The position numbers were made by a program, and so were the translations under genes. DNA of 64,000 nucleotides from NCBI GenBank assembly GCA_963711705.1, contig CAVQFM010000007.1:124001-188000 (forward strand), given 5' to 3'. Each line of letters opens with the position of its first letter. The stretch's first letter is position 1. The notes under the pieces were generated by a model. It was given only the letters and a program-made list of their open reading frames with translations. It was not told the origin of the DNA and made no database searches. Origin of the DNA: RYN-230 sp963711705 (GTDB taxonomy: Bacteria; Actinomycetota; Actinomycetes; Streptosporangiales; Streptosporangiaceae). Shown piece after piece: positions 43,820 through 53,549 of this stretch.

Positions 43820-45328
43820 GTGGCGTACGACGTCATCGTGGTGGGAGCCGGGTCGGCCGGGTGCGTGGCCGCGGCCCGCCTCACCGCCGGCGAGCGCTGC
43901 CGCGTGCTGCTGGTTGAGGCCGGGCCGGACTATCCCTCGGTGGCTGATCTCCCGGACGACATTGCGGACGCCTCGATGCCAGCCATGAGCCATGACTGGG
44001 GCTTCGTGGCCGAGCCGGATGCGCTGGGCCGCTCGGTGTCACTGCCCCGGGGACGGCTGGTCGGCGGCTGCTCGGCCACTAACGCGGGGTTCGCGGTGCG
44101 TGGCTGGCCGGCCGACTATGACGGGTGGGCGGCCCTGGGCAATCCGGGCTGGTCGTTCGCGGAGCTGCTGCCAGTTTTCCGGGCCGTCGAGGCCGACGCC
44201 GACTTTGGCGGCGACTGGCACGGCCGCGACGGGCCGGTGCCGATCAGCCGGCCCTCCCCCGGCGAGCTGGCCCCGCTGCAGCAGGCTTTCGCTGCGGCGG
44301 CGGTCGCCGCTGGTCATCCGCGGGCCGATGACCACAACCGGCCTGGGGTCACCGGCGTCGGGCCGATGCCCCGCAACGTGCGTGGTGGCCTGCGGATGAG
44401 CACCGCACTGACCCACCTGGCCCCGGCCCGCGGCCGGTCCAGCCTGACGATCCGGGCCGGCGCGGTGGTTGACCGGATCGAGCTGCACGGGACCACGGTG
44501 CGGGGCGTCCGGCTCGGCGACGGCGAGACGGTCGCGGCCGGCGCGGTGGTGCTCGCGGCCGGCGCGTACGGCAGCCCGGCCATCCTGCTGCGTTCAGGCA
44601 TTGGCCCCGCGGCTGAACTGAGCGAGCTGGGCATCGCGGTGGCCGCCGGCCTGGCCGGCGTCGGGCGCAATCTCACCGACCATCCGCTGGTCGCGGTCGA
44701 CCTGCCTACCTCGCCCGGCTACCGGGGACCTCGCTTCCAGATGATGCTCACGCTGCGGTCGGCCCGCGCCGACCCGGACGGGCCACCCGACCTGCACCTG
44801 TTCCCGGCCGGGCCGTTCGGCGACGGGCCGGACGGTGGCGGGTTCGGCCTCGTCGCCGGCCTCCTTTCGGTCCAGTCCCGGGGCGCCGTCCGGCTGCGTT
44901 CGGCCAGCCCAGCTGATCCGCCACGGATCGACGTCGCCCATCTGCGGCACGAGACCGACCTGGCCCGCATGGTCGAGGCCACCCAGCACGCCCGCCTGCT
45001 CAGCCGCACCCCGCCGCTGGCCGGGTTCGTCACGGGCGCCGAGCTTGCGCCCGGCCCGGCCATCGGCGACCACGACAGCGCCGGGCTGGCCCGCTCGGTC
45101 AGGGAACGGGTGAGTTCCTACCACCACCCGGTGGGTACCTGCGCGATGGGACCCGAACCGGACGATGGCGCGGTCGTGGACGCCCGTGGGGCGGTGCACG
45201 GCATCAGCGGGCTGTGGGTGGCCGACGCGTCGGTGATGCCGGCCATCCCAGCCGCGAACACCAACCTGTCCACCATCGTGGTCGCCGAGCGCATCACCCA
45301 GTGGCTGGCCGGTCAGGCGGTGGGCTGA
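43820..45328 (+). CDS. GMC-family FAD oxidoreductase
   Basis: A 502-residue flavoprotein of the glucose-methanol-choline family. FAD-binding YDVIVVGAGSAGCVAAARL at the N-terminus, LPRGRLVGGCSATNAGF (GMC signature 1), GAYGSPAILLRSGIGPA (signature 2), and the catalytic HHPVGTCAMG with NTNLSTIVVAERI at the end. It oxidises an alcohol substrate; identity unknown. GTG start at 43820 with GGGAGG upstream; the open frame extends into the previous gene. Confidence 0.92.
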   Translation: MAYDVIVVGAGSAGCVAAARLTAGERCRVLLVEAGPDYPSVADLPDDIADASMPAMSHDWGFVAEPDALGRSVSLPRGRLVGGCSATNAGFAVRGWPADYDGWAALGNPGWSFAELLPVFRAVEADADFGGDWHGRDGPVPISRPSPGELAPLQQAFAAAAVAAGHPRADDHNRPGVTGVGPMPRNVRGGLRMSTALTHLAPARGRSSLTIRAGAVVDRIELHGTTVRGVRLGDGETVAAGAVVLAAGAYGSPAILLRSGIGPAAELSELGIAVAAGLAGVGRNLTDHPLVAVDLPTSPGYRGPRFQMMLTLRSARADPDGPPDLHLFPAGPFGDGPDGGGFGLVAGLLSVQSRGAVRLRSASPADPPRIDVAHLRHETDLARMVEATQHARLLSRTPPLAGFVTGAELAPGPAIGDHDSAGLARSVRERVSSYHHPVGTCAMGPEPDDGAVVDARGAVHGISGLWVADASVMPAIPAANTNLSTIVVAERITQWLAGQAVG

Positions 45329-45439
45329 ACTCATTTCGTGCGGGCCAGGGTTCCGCTATCCGCATAACGGACTTGGCGTACCGGCGGTCGCTCACCGACG
45401 ATGGTGGTCTTGCCGTCGGGGGGACGGGTGGAGGCAATC

Positions 45440-48400
45440 ATGGCCAACGGAGCGGGCGCAGCGGCACGGGGTGGACGGGGCAGGCTGGCCCGGGTGATCG
45501 CGACCCGGGGCGGCAAGGCCGCTCCCGAGGCGCCGTTCGTGATCGAGCACCGCGAGGCGCTGATCTACATGCTGTGCCAGGCCGCCGAGCTGGAGCACGG
45601 CATCATGTGCCAGTACCTGTTCGCCGCGTTCTCGCTCAAGCAGACCGCCGACGAGGGGCTGACCCCGGACCAGGTCGACGCGGTGACCCGGTGGCGCACC
45701 GAGGTGTCGCACGTGGCCGCGCAGGAGATGCTGCACCTGGCCCTGGTGCACAACCTGCTGTCCGCGGTGGGCGGCGCCCCGCACATGGCCCGGCCGAACC
45801 TGCCCCAGCCCGCCGACCACTACCCGGCCGGGGTGGAACTGGCCCTGCTGCCGTTCGGCCGGCCAGCCCTGGAGCATTTCATGTTCCTGGAGCGGCCCGA
45901 GGGCATGGACCTGCACGACGCGGACGGCCTGGCCGCGGTGGCCCGGGCCCGGCCGCTGATGAGCGAGCGCGACATCGTCCCGCACGGCCAGGATTTCGCC
46001 ACGGTCGGGCACCTGTACCGGTCCATCGAGGCGGGCCTCGCCCACCTGGCCGATCGGCACAGCGAGCAGTGGCTGTTCATCGGGCCACCGCGGGCGCAGG
46101 CCAGCACGGAACACTTCCACTGGCCAGAGCTGGTCACGGTGACCGACCTGGCCTCCGCACAGCAGGCCATCGACACGATCCTGGAGCAGGGCGAGGGGCC
46201 GCGCGGGCACTGGCGCAACGCCCACTTCGGCCAGTTCGTCAAGATCCTCGACGAGTACCTGGACCTGACCGAGGCGGACCCGTCGTTCGACCCGGTCCGC
46301 CCGGTCATCGCGGCCAACGTCCGGCCACCAGAACGCGACGTCGAGGTGCCGCTGATCACGGACCCGGTCACCGCCCGGGTCGCCGACCTGTTCAACGTGG
46401 TCTACGAGGTCCTGCTGGAGATCTTCGAGCGCTACTTCGCGCACACCGAGGAGACCGACGCGCAGCTCAAGATCCTGGCCGATGCGGCGGTCGACCTGAT
46501 GCTGCGGGTCATCAGCCCGCTGGGCAACCTGATCACCACGCTCCCGGCCGGCCCGGACTACCCAGGGAAGAACGCGGGGCCGAGCTTCGAGCTGTTCTAC
46601 GAGACCGACTTCCTGATGCCGCACCGCACGGCGGCCTGGGCGATGCTCACCGAGCGGCTGGGTGAGGCCGCCTGGCTGTGCGACGCGCTGTGCACCGGCC
46701 GTGGCGACAAGCTCGCGGCCCAGCTGGACCCGGCGCTGGATGCGCTGCGGGAGATCACGCTGACCCTGGCCGGGCAGCTGCCCCCGGGCAGCCCGCAGGC
46801 GCGGCACGCGCTGCGGATGACACCGCTGGCCCCCGGCGAGCTGGACGGGCTGCTGGCCCGGGCGGCCGAACTGGCCCAGCGGGTGGCCGCGCAGCCGCGC
46901 ACCGGGGACACCGCGGCCAGCCTGGCCGGGCTGTTCGACCTGGCCAATTCCGCGCTGACCGTGGCCCTCCGCCCAGCGGGGGCCAGCGCCACGCCGGCCG
47001 GCGTGCTGACCAGGCTGGTGGACAGCGTGCTGCGGCCGCTCGCGGACGCGCTGGCCGACCAGCCCACGGCGCCCGGCCCAGCGGGCGGCACCAGCCAGGC
47101 GCCCGCCGATCAGCCCGGCCAGCCCGGGCTGCCGCTCAGCGAGCTGCTCTGGCAGGCCGCGCAGACCGCCACCCAGCTCCGGGTCCGTTCCGGCGCCGCG
47201 GCCAGCCCAGCCGAGCTGGCCGAGGCCACCGCCGCCCTGCAGGACCTGGCCCTCCAGCTCACCCCGGCGGCCGGCCGGGAGCACCGGCTGGCCCAGCTGC
47301 GGCAGCTGCAGCACGGGCTGCCCGCGCAGGTCCAGGTGGCCACGGACGGCCCGTACCTGGTGACCAACGTGCCGCTGACCGACTACCTGGGCGAGCCCAT
47401 CCCGGCCCCGCCCCAGGTCGCCCCACCCCAGGTGGCACTGTGCCGGTGCGGTGGCTCGGCGATCAAGCCGCTGTGCGACGGCACCCATGCCCGCAACGGG
47501 TTCTCCGGGGCCAAGGACCCCACGCGGGTCCCGGACCGGCAGGACAGCTACCCGGGGCCGGACGTGACGATCCTGGACAACCGCGGCCTGTGCCAGCACT
47601 CCGGGTTCTGCAGCGACCGGCTGCCCGGGGTGTTCCGGGCCGGCCAGGAACCGTTCGTCGCGCCGGGTGGCGGCCGGCTGGATGAAATCATCCATGCCGT
47701 GCGCGACTGCCCGTCCGGGGCGCTGGGCCTGCACGGGCAGGCCGCGCGGGAACTGGCCGGCCCGCACGGCCGACGGCCCGGCATCGAGGTGACCAGGGAC
47801 GGCCCGTACCGGCTCACCGGCGGCGTCACCGTGGTGGCCGCGGACGGGACGCCGGTGCCCCGCAACCAGGGCGCCTCCCCGGAGCACTGCGCGCTGTGCC
47901 GGTGCGGCCAGTCGCAGAACAAGCCGTTCTGCAGCGGGATGCACTGGTACGTGGACTTCCGCGACCCGGTGCCAGCGCCCGGCCGGGAACCGACCCTGTT
48001 CGAGTGGGCCGGGGGACTGCCCGCGCTGACCAGATGGACCAGGTTGCTATACGAAAAGCACGTGGCCGCTGACCCGATCCTCGCCCCGGTGTTCGCTGAC
48101 CTGCCGCCCGGGCACGTACCGGCCGAAGCCGCCCGGATCGCCGGGATGTTCGGCGGGCCGGGGCCCAGCCCGCACGGCCGGCGGGCGGCCAGCCAGCCAG
48201 CCGCGGCGCCCGCAGGCGCGGTCCTGCCCGGCGAGCAGCGGGCCCGCTGGGTGGCGCTGGCCGGGCAGGCCGCGGACGAGGCGGGGCTGCCCGCCGACGC
48301 CGAGTTCCGGGCCGCGCTGGCCGCGTTCCTGGAGTGGGACTCGCGCGCCGACGGCTCGGCCGCGCCGCAGTGGGGCTGGACGGCCGCTGGGCCCGCCGGA

Positions 48401-48689
48401 CACCACACCGGACGGCACCGCGGCCGCCAGCCAGCCGGATCAGCCGCCGCCGCTGCCGGGCCTGGACGAAACGGTGAGTTTCGCGGCACACGTCAGGCCG
48501 CTGTTCCGCGAGCGGGACCACAAGTCGATGAGCTTCGCCTTCGACCTGTGGTCCTACGACGACGTCCGGGCGCACGCCGCGGGCATCCTGGCCCGGCTGC
48601 AGGACGGCAGCATGCCCTGCGACGGCGGGTGGCCCGCCGAGCAGGTGGCGGTGTTCCAGCGCTGGCTGGATTCCGGCCTGCAGCCGTGA
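45440..48689 (+). CDS. Multidomain redox protein: ferritin-like, CDGSH, ferredoxin-like, CDGSH and truncated-globin domains (frame change near the 3' end)
   Basis: Order of domains: ferritin-like (VioB/PF12902 type) about 30-330 with E50/E52 (AAELEH) and E96-x2-H99 (QEMLH); a helical region to about 640; CDGSH iron-sulfur motif 668-683 (CRCGGSAIKPLCDGTH); a Fer4_19-like segment about 712-770 (NRGLCQHSGFCSDRL, DCPSGAL); a second CDGSH motif 820-835 (CRCGQSQNKPFCSGMH); a truncated-haemoglobin-like domain about 852-975 (LLYEKHVAADPILAPVF, EQRARWVALAGQAADEAGLP). Near 48385-48392 the family continues in another frame (ETVSFAAHVRPLF to the stop at 48687), so one base is extra. Without correction the frame runs to 48859, into the convergent gene. 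ATG 45440 has GGGTGGAGG upstream. Confidence 0.8.
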
Positions 48690-48711
48690 CCGTGGCCCGG
48701 CGGCTCCCCGG

Positions 48712-49317
48712 TCAGGGCGAGGTGATCCAGGGCTGCCGCAGGTCGAGGAACTCAGGCTCGCCCATGTTGAGCTTGCCCATCTCCTCCATCTGCGCTCTGA
48801 TCTGCGGCGGCGGCTCCTTGCGCTCGCCTTCCCTGGCGTCCTGTTCCGAGGTGAAGTAGAGGGCCATGGTGTAGGCGCCGCCCTCGTGCCCGATCCCGAC
48901 GCTGCCGAGGACCTCCGGCCGGAACGCGGCCCACTCCTCCGGGTTCTCCGCCATGATCTCCCTGGCCCGGTCCGGATCGCTGCCCCGGCCCTGCATGACC
49001 TGGACGAAGCCGGCCTGATCCGGGTCACCCTGCAGGTCGGCGGTGACGTCGTCGCTGTCGGCGAAGCTGACCTCCCCGGTGAACAGCTTGGCCGTCTCCG
49101 CCCACCACTGGCCCTGCTCCGGCCGCTCGCTGTTGCGCCGGGCGGCGTCGGCCGACTCGAACCGGGCCAGCCCGATGAACTGGCCGTCGTCGGTCACCCC
49201 CGCGGTCGAGCCGAGCCAGCCCGGCGCCCCCGGCGCCAGCTCCTGCTGCCAGCGCTCGAGCGCGGCGTGGACCTGCTCCGGGTCGCTGACCTGGCCACGG
49301 ATCACTTGAACAAACAT
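48712..49317 (-). CDS. Protein of two tandem ABM-like (dimeric alpha/beta barrel) repeats
   Basis: A 201-residue protein made of two similar halves. Each begins with a strand of the form FVQVIRGQVSDPEQ / FVQVMQGRGSDPDR (about 2 and 103), continues with a helix, a G(S/W)xG turn and a strand ending in an aromatic F-x-S/SE. This is the antibiotic-biosynthesis-monooxygenase-like fold duplicated in one chain. GGGGGAG lies five bases before the ATG. Function unknown; such proteins include haem-degrading and quinone-forming monooxygenases. Confidence 0.75.
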   Translation of the reverse strand: MFVQVIRGQVSDPEQVHAALERWQQELAPGAPGWLGSTAGVTDDGQFIGLARFESADAARRNSERPEQGQWWAETAKLFTGEVSFADSDDVTADLQGDPDQAGFVQVMQGRGSDPDRAREIMAENPEEWAAFRPEVLGSVGIGHEGGAYTMALYFTSEQDAREGERKEPPPQIRAQMEEMGKLNMGEPEFLDLRQPWITSP

Positions 49318-49443
49318 GATGACTCCCCCAATTCGTTGGCCTTGCCCCTAGGCCCACCCCAGGTCCACGCTACGACGGCCAGCCCACCGGCGTCGATACA
49401 CGCCGCGGCGGCGGCGGGGCAGGATTGCGCAAAACCGCGGCGG

Positions 49444-50250
49444 CTACGGCAACGCGGCCAGCAGCGCGCCGCTCCAGTCGCGGTACCCGGCCTGGCTCGG
49501 GTGGAAGCAGTCGGCGGCGAACTTGCCCGGCCACGGCGGCCGGAAGTGCGCGGACACCTCGGCCACCGGCAGGCCGCGGGCGGCGGCCGTGCGGTGGATG
49601 ACCCGGTTGATCCGGGCCACGTAGGGCAGGCTGAGCCGGCCGAGGATGCCCCACATCCCGGCGGGCAGCGGCAGGTCGAGCAGCACCGTGCCGTCCGGCA
49701 CCGCGCCGACCAGGGTGCGCAGGTCACGCAGTACCCGGGTGGGCGCGCTGCAGAAAATGTCGTTGACGCCGATGCCGCAGGTCACCAGCGCCGCGGTGGC
49801 CGGCACCCGGGGCAGCTGGCCGCCCAGCACGTCGCGGATCAGCGCGCCGGAGGTGGACAGGTTGAGCACCCGCCAGCGCTGCCCGGTACGCAGCCGCAGC
49901 TCGGCCAGGGCCTGGCCGACGTAGCCGCCTTCCGGGCTGGGCGCGCCGAGCCCCTGCGCGGTCGAGTCGCCGAGCACCACCCACAGCGGCCCGGCCTCGG
50001 TGAGGATCCGCTGGTTGTGCAGCTGCCAGTGGCTGGCGAAGGTCACGCAGTCGCCGCGCAGCGCGGTGACGCCGTCGGTCCACCGGCCCAGCCGCCCGGC
50101 GCGCAGCCCGGACCGGTCAGCGACCGGGGTACGGGTCACGTACGAGGCCGCGTTGGCCACGATCTCCACCGGCGACCGGCGCACCGCGCCACTGCCCCCG
50201 GGCAGCGTCCGCATCCACAGCGGGCGCGACACGGCCGGTGCCTGATGCAT
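49444..50250 (-). CDS. SGNH/GDSL-family hydrolase
   Basis: A 268-residue esterase-type enzyme. Block I VVLGDSTAQGLGA contains the catalytic S96; the Asn block is GIGVNDIFCS; and the final DxxH is DCFHPSQAGY. The first ~85 residues are an N-terminal extension without a clear signal peptide. GGGGGG precedes the ATG. A consensus-like promoter lies 46-75 bases upstream. Confidence 0.87.
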   Translation of the reverse strand: MHQAPAVSRPLWMRTLPGGSGAVRRSPVEIVANAASYVTRTPVADRSGLRAGRLGRWTDGVTALRGDCVTFASHWQLHNQRILTEAGPLWVVLGDSTAQGLGAPSPEGGYVGQALAELRLRTGQRWRVLNLSTSGALIRDVLGGQLPRVPATAALVTCGIGVNDIFCSAPTRVLRDLRTLVGAVPDGTVLLDLPLPAGMWGILGRLSLPYVARINRVIHRTAAARGLPVAEVSAHFRPPWPGKFAADCFHPSQAGYRDWSGALLAALP

Positions 50251-50295
50251 GCGCAGCCCCCCGGTATCCGGCAGAAAGTGGATGTGAGATGAACA

Positions 50296-50325
50296 AACTT
50301 AGGCAACCGGGTCGACAGCTGTCAA
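50296..50325 (-). promoter_or_regulatory. Promoter of the SGNH hydrolase gene with palindrome over -35
   Basis: On the minus strand TTGACA (50325-50320), an 18-base spacer and TAAGTT (50301-50296). GACAGCTGTC (50314-50323) is a perfect 10-base palindrome overlapping the -35, a possible operator. Confidence 0.5.
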
Positions 50326-50438
50326 CGCGCGGATGTACAGGCTGGGTAGGGTGCGAGGATGGCTGGCACCGGCCGGGAAATGGCATTAACCCGGGCACGG
50401 GTGATTGGCGGCGAACAAATCGTTAAGGGAATAAGGGC

Positions 50439-51473
50439 GTGGATTCGGTGAGCTCACCACTGGCCGGCCTGGGCTGCGCGCTGCCGGTGCTGGCCGCGCC
50501 GATGGCGGGTGGGCCGGGCACGCCCGCGCTGGTCACCGCGGCCGCGGCCGCGGGCAGCATGGGGTTCCTGGCCGCCGGGTACAAAACGCCGGACGCGGTC
50601 GCGGCCGAACTGGCTGAGCTGCAGGCGGCCGGCGTGGCATTCGGGATCAATCTGTTCGCGCCTAATCCGGTGCCGGTGGACCCGGCCGCGTTCCGCCGGT
50701 ATGCCACCGCGATTTCCCCAGAGGGCCGCCGGTACGGGCTGGACCTGGGCAGCGCCGCGCCGGCCGAGGACGACGACCACTGGGCGGACAAGATCGACGT
50801 GCTGCTGGCCGACCCGGTGCCGGTGGCCAGCTTCACGTTCGGCCTGCCGGACCGCGCGGTGATCGCGGCGCTGCGCCGGGCCGGCACCCTGGTCGCGCAG
50901 ACGGTCACCTCGCCCGCAGAGGCCCAGCAGGCCGCGGACGCCGGCGCCGACCTGCTGGTGGCGCAGGCCGCGGCGGCCGGCGGGCACTGGGGCACGCTCA
51001 CCCCCGGGCAGCCGCCGCCCCGGCTACCCGCGGCTGACCTGGTGGCCAGCGTACGGCGGGCGGTGCCGCTGCCGTGCCTGGCCGCGGGCGGGCTGGCCAC
51101 CCCGGGCGACGTCGCCGCGGTGCTGCGGGCCGGGGCGGCCGGGGCCGTGGTCGGCACCGTGCTGCTGCGCGCGGCCGAGGCGGGCACCACGGCCGTGCAC
51201 CGGGCCGCGCTGGCCGACCCGGCCCGCACCGCGACCGTGCTGACCCGCGCGTTCACCGGCCGCCCCGCGCGCGGGCTGCGCAACCGGTTCATCGACCGCT
51301 ACGACGCGCTGGCGCCGTCCGGGTACCCGGCGCTGCACCACCTGACCAGCCCGCTGCGCAAGGCGGCCGCGGCCGCGGGCGACCCGGAACTCGTGCACCT
51401 GTGGGCCGGCACCGGCTGGCGGCAGGCCACCGACGAGCCGGCCGGGCAGATCCTGGCCCGGCTGGCCGGCTAG
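50439..51473 (+). CDS. Nitronate monooxygenase / 2-nitropropane dioxygenase family
   Basis: A 344-residue FMN-dependent TIM-barrel enzyme. PVLAAPMAGGPGTPALVTA and SMGFLAAGYKTPD form the N-terminal FMN site; the catalytic-histidine loop reads QAAAAGGHWG; CLAAGGLATPGDVAAVL and AGAVVGTVLLRA bind the phosphate. It oxidises alkyl nitronates (toxic nitro compounds). GTG start with AAGGGAATAAGGG upstream. The stop overlaps the convergent SnoaL-like gene by four bases. Confidence 0.9.
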   Translation: MDSVSSPLAGLGCALPVLAAPMAGGPGTPALVTAAAAAGSMGFLAAGYKTPDAVAAELAELQAAGVAFGINLFAPNPVPVDPAAFRRYATAISPEGRRYGLDLGSAAPAEDDDHWADKIDVLLADPVPVASFTFGLPDRAVIAALRRAGTLVAQTVTSPAEAQQAADAGADLLVAQAAAAGGHWGTLTPGQPPPRLPAADLVASVRRAVPLPCLAAGGLATPGDVAAVLRAGAAGAVVGTVLLRAAEAGTTAVHRAALADPARTATVLTRAFTGRPARGLRNRFIDRYDALAPSGYPALHHLTSPLRKAAAAAGDPELVHLWAGTGWRQATDEPAGQILARLAG

Positions 51474-51790
51474 GCCTGGCCGGTCTCGAAGCGGCTGATC
51501 TTGCCGCCGGTGACGGTGAACGCCCACCGGGTGCGCATCTCACCCCAGGTGTCGTTGCGGTACGCGGCGATCAGCGACCGGCCGCCGTCGCTGGCCGAGA
51601 CCACGTCCAGGTGGCCGTTCACGGTGAAGATCTCCCGGTCGGCCCAGCTGGCCAGGTCACGGTCGGTGCCGTCGTCCGACATGGTCGCGCCCGGGGCGAG
51701 CGCGGCGAAGAACGCCGCCCGGTCGCCCGCGTTGATCGCCGCGATCAGCGCCTGCACCGCGGGCTCGGTCACCTGCTCGCCGCCGGTCAT
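51470..51790 (-). CDS. SnoaL/NTF2-like domain protein
   Basis: A 106-residue cone-shaped NTF2-fold protein: EPAVQALIAAINAGDRAAFF at the start and RWAFTVTGGKISRFETGQ at the end. These proteins act as small-molecule isomerases or binding proteins. It starts three bases after the stop of the aldo/keto reductase gene, so the two form an operon and may share a substrate. Confidence 0.82.
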   Translation of the reverse strand: MTGGEQVTEPAVQALIAAINAGDRAAFFAALAPGATMSDDGTDRDLASWADREIFTVNGHLDVVSASDGGRSLIAAYRNDTWGEMRTRWAFTVTGGKISRFETGQA

Positions 51791-51792
51791 CT

Positions 51793-52632
51793 TCACCCCG
51801 GGATGTAGTCGAACTGATCCGGGTCGGGCCCGGTCCGCTCGTTGCGGTTCAGCGCGCTGATCGCCTCGACGTCCTCGCCGGACAGCTCGAACCCGAAGAT
51901 CGCGATGTTCTCCTCGATCCGCTCCGGGGTGACCGACTTGGGGAACACGATGTCGCCCCGCTCGATGTGCCAGCGCAGCACGACCTGGGCCGGGGTCCGG
52001 CCCACCCGCCGGGCGATCTCGTCGAGCGTCGGGTCGGTCAGCACCAGGCCCTGCGCGATCGGCGACCACGCCTCGACCGCGATCTGGTGCTCCGCGCAGA
52101 ACGCCCGCACGTCGTCCTGGGTCAGGTAGGGGTGGATCTCGATCTGGTTGATCGCCGGGGTGATCTCGCTCTCCTCGTGCAGCCGCCGCAGGTGGTGGGG
52201 CTGGAAGTTGGACACGCCGATAGACCGGGCCCGGCCGTCCCGGTAGAACTCCTCCAGCGTCCGCCAGGTCGACACGTAGTCGCCGTCGTACCGGGTGGGC
52301 AGCGGCCAGTGGATCAGGAACAGGTCGACGTAGTCGAAGCCGAGCGCGTCCAGCGTGCCGTCGAACGCCTTGCGGGCGTCTTCTGGCCGGTGGCTGGCGT
52401 TGCTCAGCTTGCTGGTGACGAACACGTCGCCGCGGTCCAGGCCGGACGCGGCGATAGCCTCGCCCACTTCCCGCTCGTTGCCGTACATCTCGGCGGTGTC
52501 GATGTGCCGGTAGCCAGCCCGCAGCGCGGTGGCCACCGCCTGCTCCGTGTCGGCCGGCTTGATCTGGAAGACACCGAACCCGAACTGCGGGATCACCCGC
52601 CCGTTGTTCAGCATGATCTCGGGGATTTGCAC
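51793..52632 (-). CDS. Aldo/keto reductase
   Basis: A 279-residue NADPH-dependent reductase. The catalytic tetrad is D45 (HIDTAEMY), Y50, K75 (VTSKLSN) and H108 (LIHWPLP). GVSNFQPHHL and the NADPH-binding FPKSVTPERIEEN are also present. GTG start at 52632 with AGAGG upstream. It precedes the SnoaL-like gene by two bases. Close to the 2,5-diketo-gluconate reductase-type group, but the substrate is uncertain. Confidence 0.93.
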   Translation of the reverse strand: MQIPEIMLNNGRVIPQFGFGVFQIKPADTEQAVATALRAGYRHIDTAEMYGNEREVGEAIAASGLDRGDVFVTSKLSNASHRPEDARKAFDGTLDALGFDYVDLFLIHWPLPTRYDGDYVSTWRTLEEFYRDGRARSIGVSNFQPHHLRRLHEESEITPAINQIEIHPYLTQDDVRAFCAEHQIAVEAWSPIAQGLVLTDPTLDEIARRVGRTPAQVVLRWHIERGDIVFPKSVTPERIEENIAIFGFELSGEDVEAISALNRNERTGPDPDQFDYIPG

Positions 52633-52778
52633 GTAGTCAACCTCTCGGAGGGGTAGCCAAGTTGGATGCTCGTAAGCCGCCCTGCCCTGACCGGTGGAGA
52701 CGAAACAGAGCCGCGAGGATCCTCAGGGCTATGTTCTCATCCGGCCGCGGCGGCGGCTGGGCACGGTGGTGTTGCATC

Positions 52779-53549
52779 TCAGTGGAGGCGGGCGGTGATG
52801 ATCCAGGCGCGGGAGTTGAACCAGACGCCGTCGTCGCTCAGGTGCGCGGCGAGCGCCTCGCGCAGACGCTGGACCGCGCGTTCCGCAGCGGCGGGGTCGA
52901 GCCGCTGCAGCGCTTGACTGGTGGACGTGAAGCCGCGGACCCAGCCGAGGGCGGCGGCTACGTCCGGTCCGTAGTAGACGGGCTCGCTGACGTCGGTGAA
53001 GGTAATACCGGCGAACCCGGCAGCCGCCAGGATCTGCGTGACGGCTGGCGGATCGGCGAGCGAGAACGGATCCGGTCCCCCAGCAGCGACGGCCGCTGGT
53101 GCCTGGGGTCCGCCGAGGGACTTGCCGATAACGACTTCCCACTCGTTGCGCTCCTGGGCTTGCCACACCATCATGACCAGCCGGCCTGGCCGCAGCGCGC
53201 GCCTGATGTTGGCGAACGCGGCGGCGGGGTCGCCGAAGAACATCGTGCCGAACCTGCTGATCGCCACGTCAAAGCGCTCTTGCGGGAAGCGGCAGAGCTG
53301 CGCGTCGGCGACCTCGAAGGCGACGTTGCGGAGCTGCTGGGCCCGGGCGAGCTCGCGGGCACGCTCGATCGCGGACGCGGAGACGTCGACCCCGAGCGCG
53401 CTCCCTGCCCGGGCCGTGCGCGCGGCCTGCCGGGTGGTCTGCCCGGTCCCGCAGCCGATGTCGAGGACGTGGTCGCGGAACCGGATGCCGCAGGCCCGGC
53501 GCAGGACCTCGTTATGCCGCCGCAGTTCGGCGTCGTAGGTGACGGTCAA
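52779..53549 (-). CDS. Class I SAM-dependent methyltransferase
   Basis: A 256-residue methyltransferase. SAM-binding motif I VLDIGCGTGQTTRQAA, motif II ALGVDVSASAIERAR and motif IV FDVAISRFGTMFF are clear. The TTG start overlaps the stop of the LutC::ADH gene (TTGA), so it is the last gene of the lacI-lut operon. Its role in that pathway is not evident; it resembles ubiE-like small-molecule methyltransferases. Confidence 0.87.
   Translation of the reverse strand: MTVTYDAELRRHNEVLRRACGIRFRDHVLDIGCGTGQTTRQAARTARAGSALGVDVSASAIERARELARAQQLRNVAFEVADAQLCRFPQERFDVAISRFGTMFFGDPAAAFANIRRALRPGRLVMMVWQAQERNEWEVVIGKSLGGPQAPAAVAAGGPDPFSLADPPAVTQILAAAGFAGITFTDVSEPVYYGPDVAAALGWVRGFTSTSQALQRLDPAAAERAVQRLREALAAHLSDDGVWFNSRAWIITARLH

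Noticed and set aside
45392..47944. An 850-codon open frame antisense to the globin polyprotein
   Set aside because: Composition is typical of a GC-bias shadow; the plus strand carries clear CDGSH and ferritin-like motifs.
48690..48859. The in-frame tail of the globin polyprotein beyond the corrected stop
   Set aside because: It is antisense to the ABM-like gene and has no family similarity, unlike the alternative frame ending at 48689.
52653..52690. A stretch resembling the D-arm of a class II tRNA (GGGGTAGCCAAGTTGG)
   Set aside because: No anticodon stem or TTCGA-type T-arm can be folded downstream.
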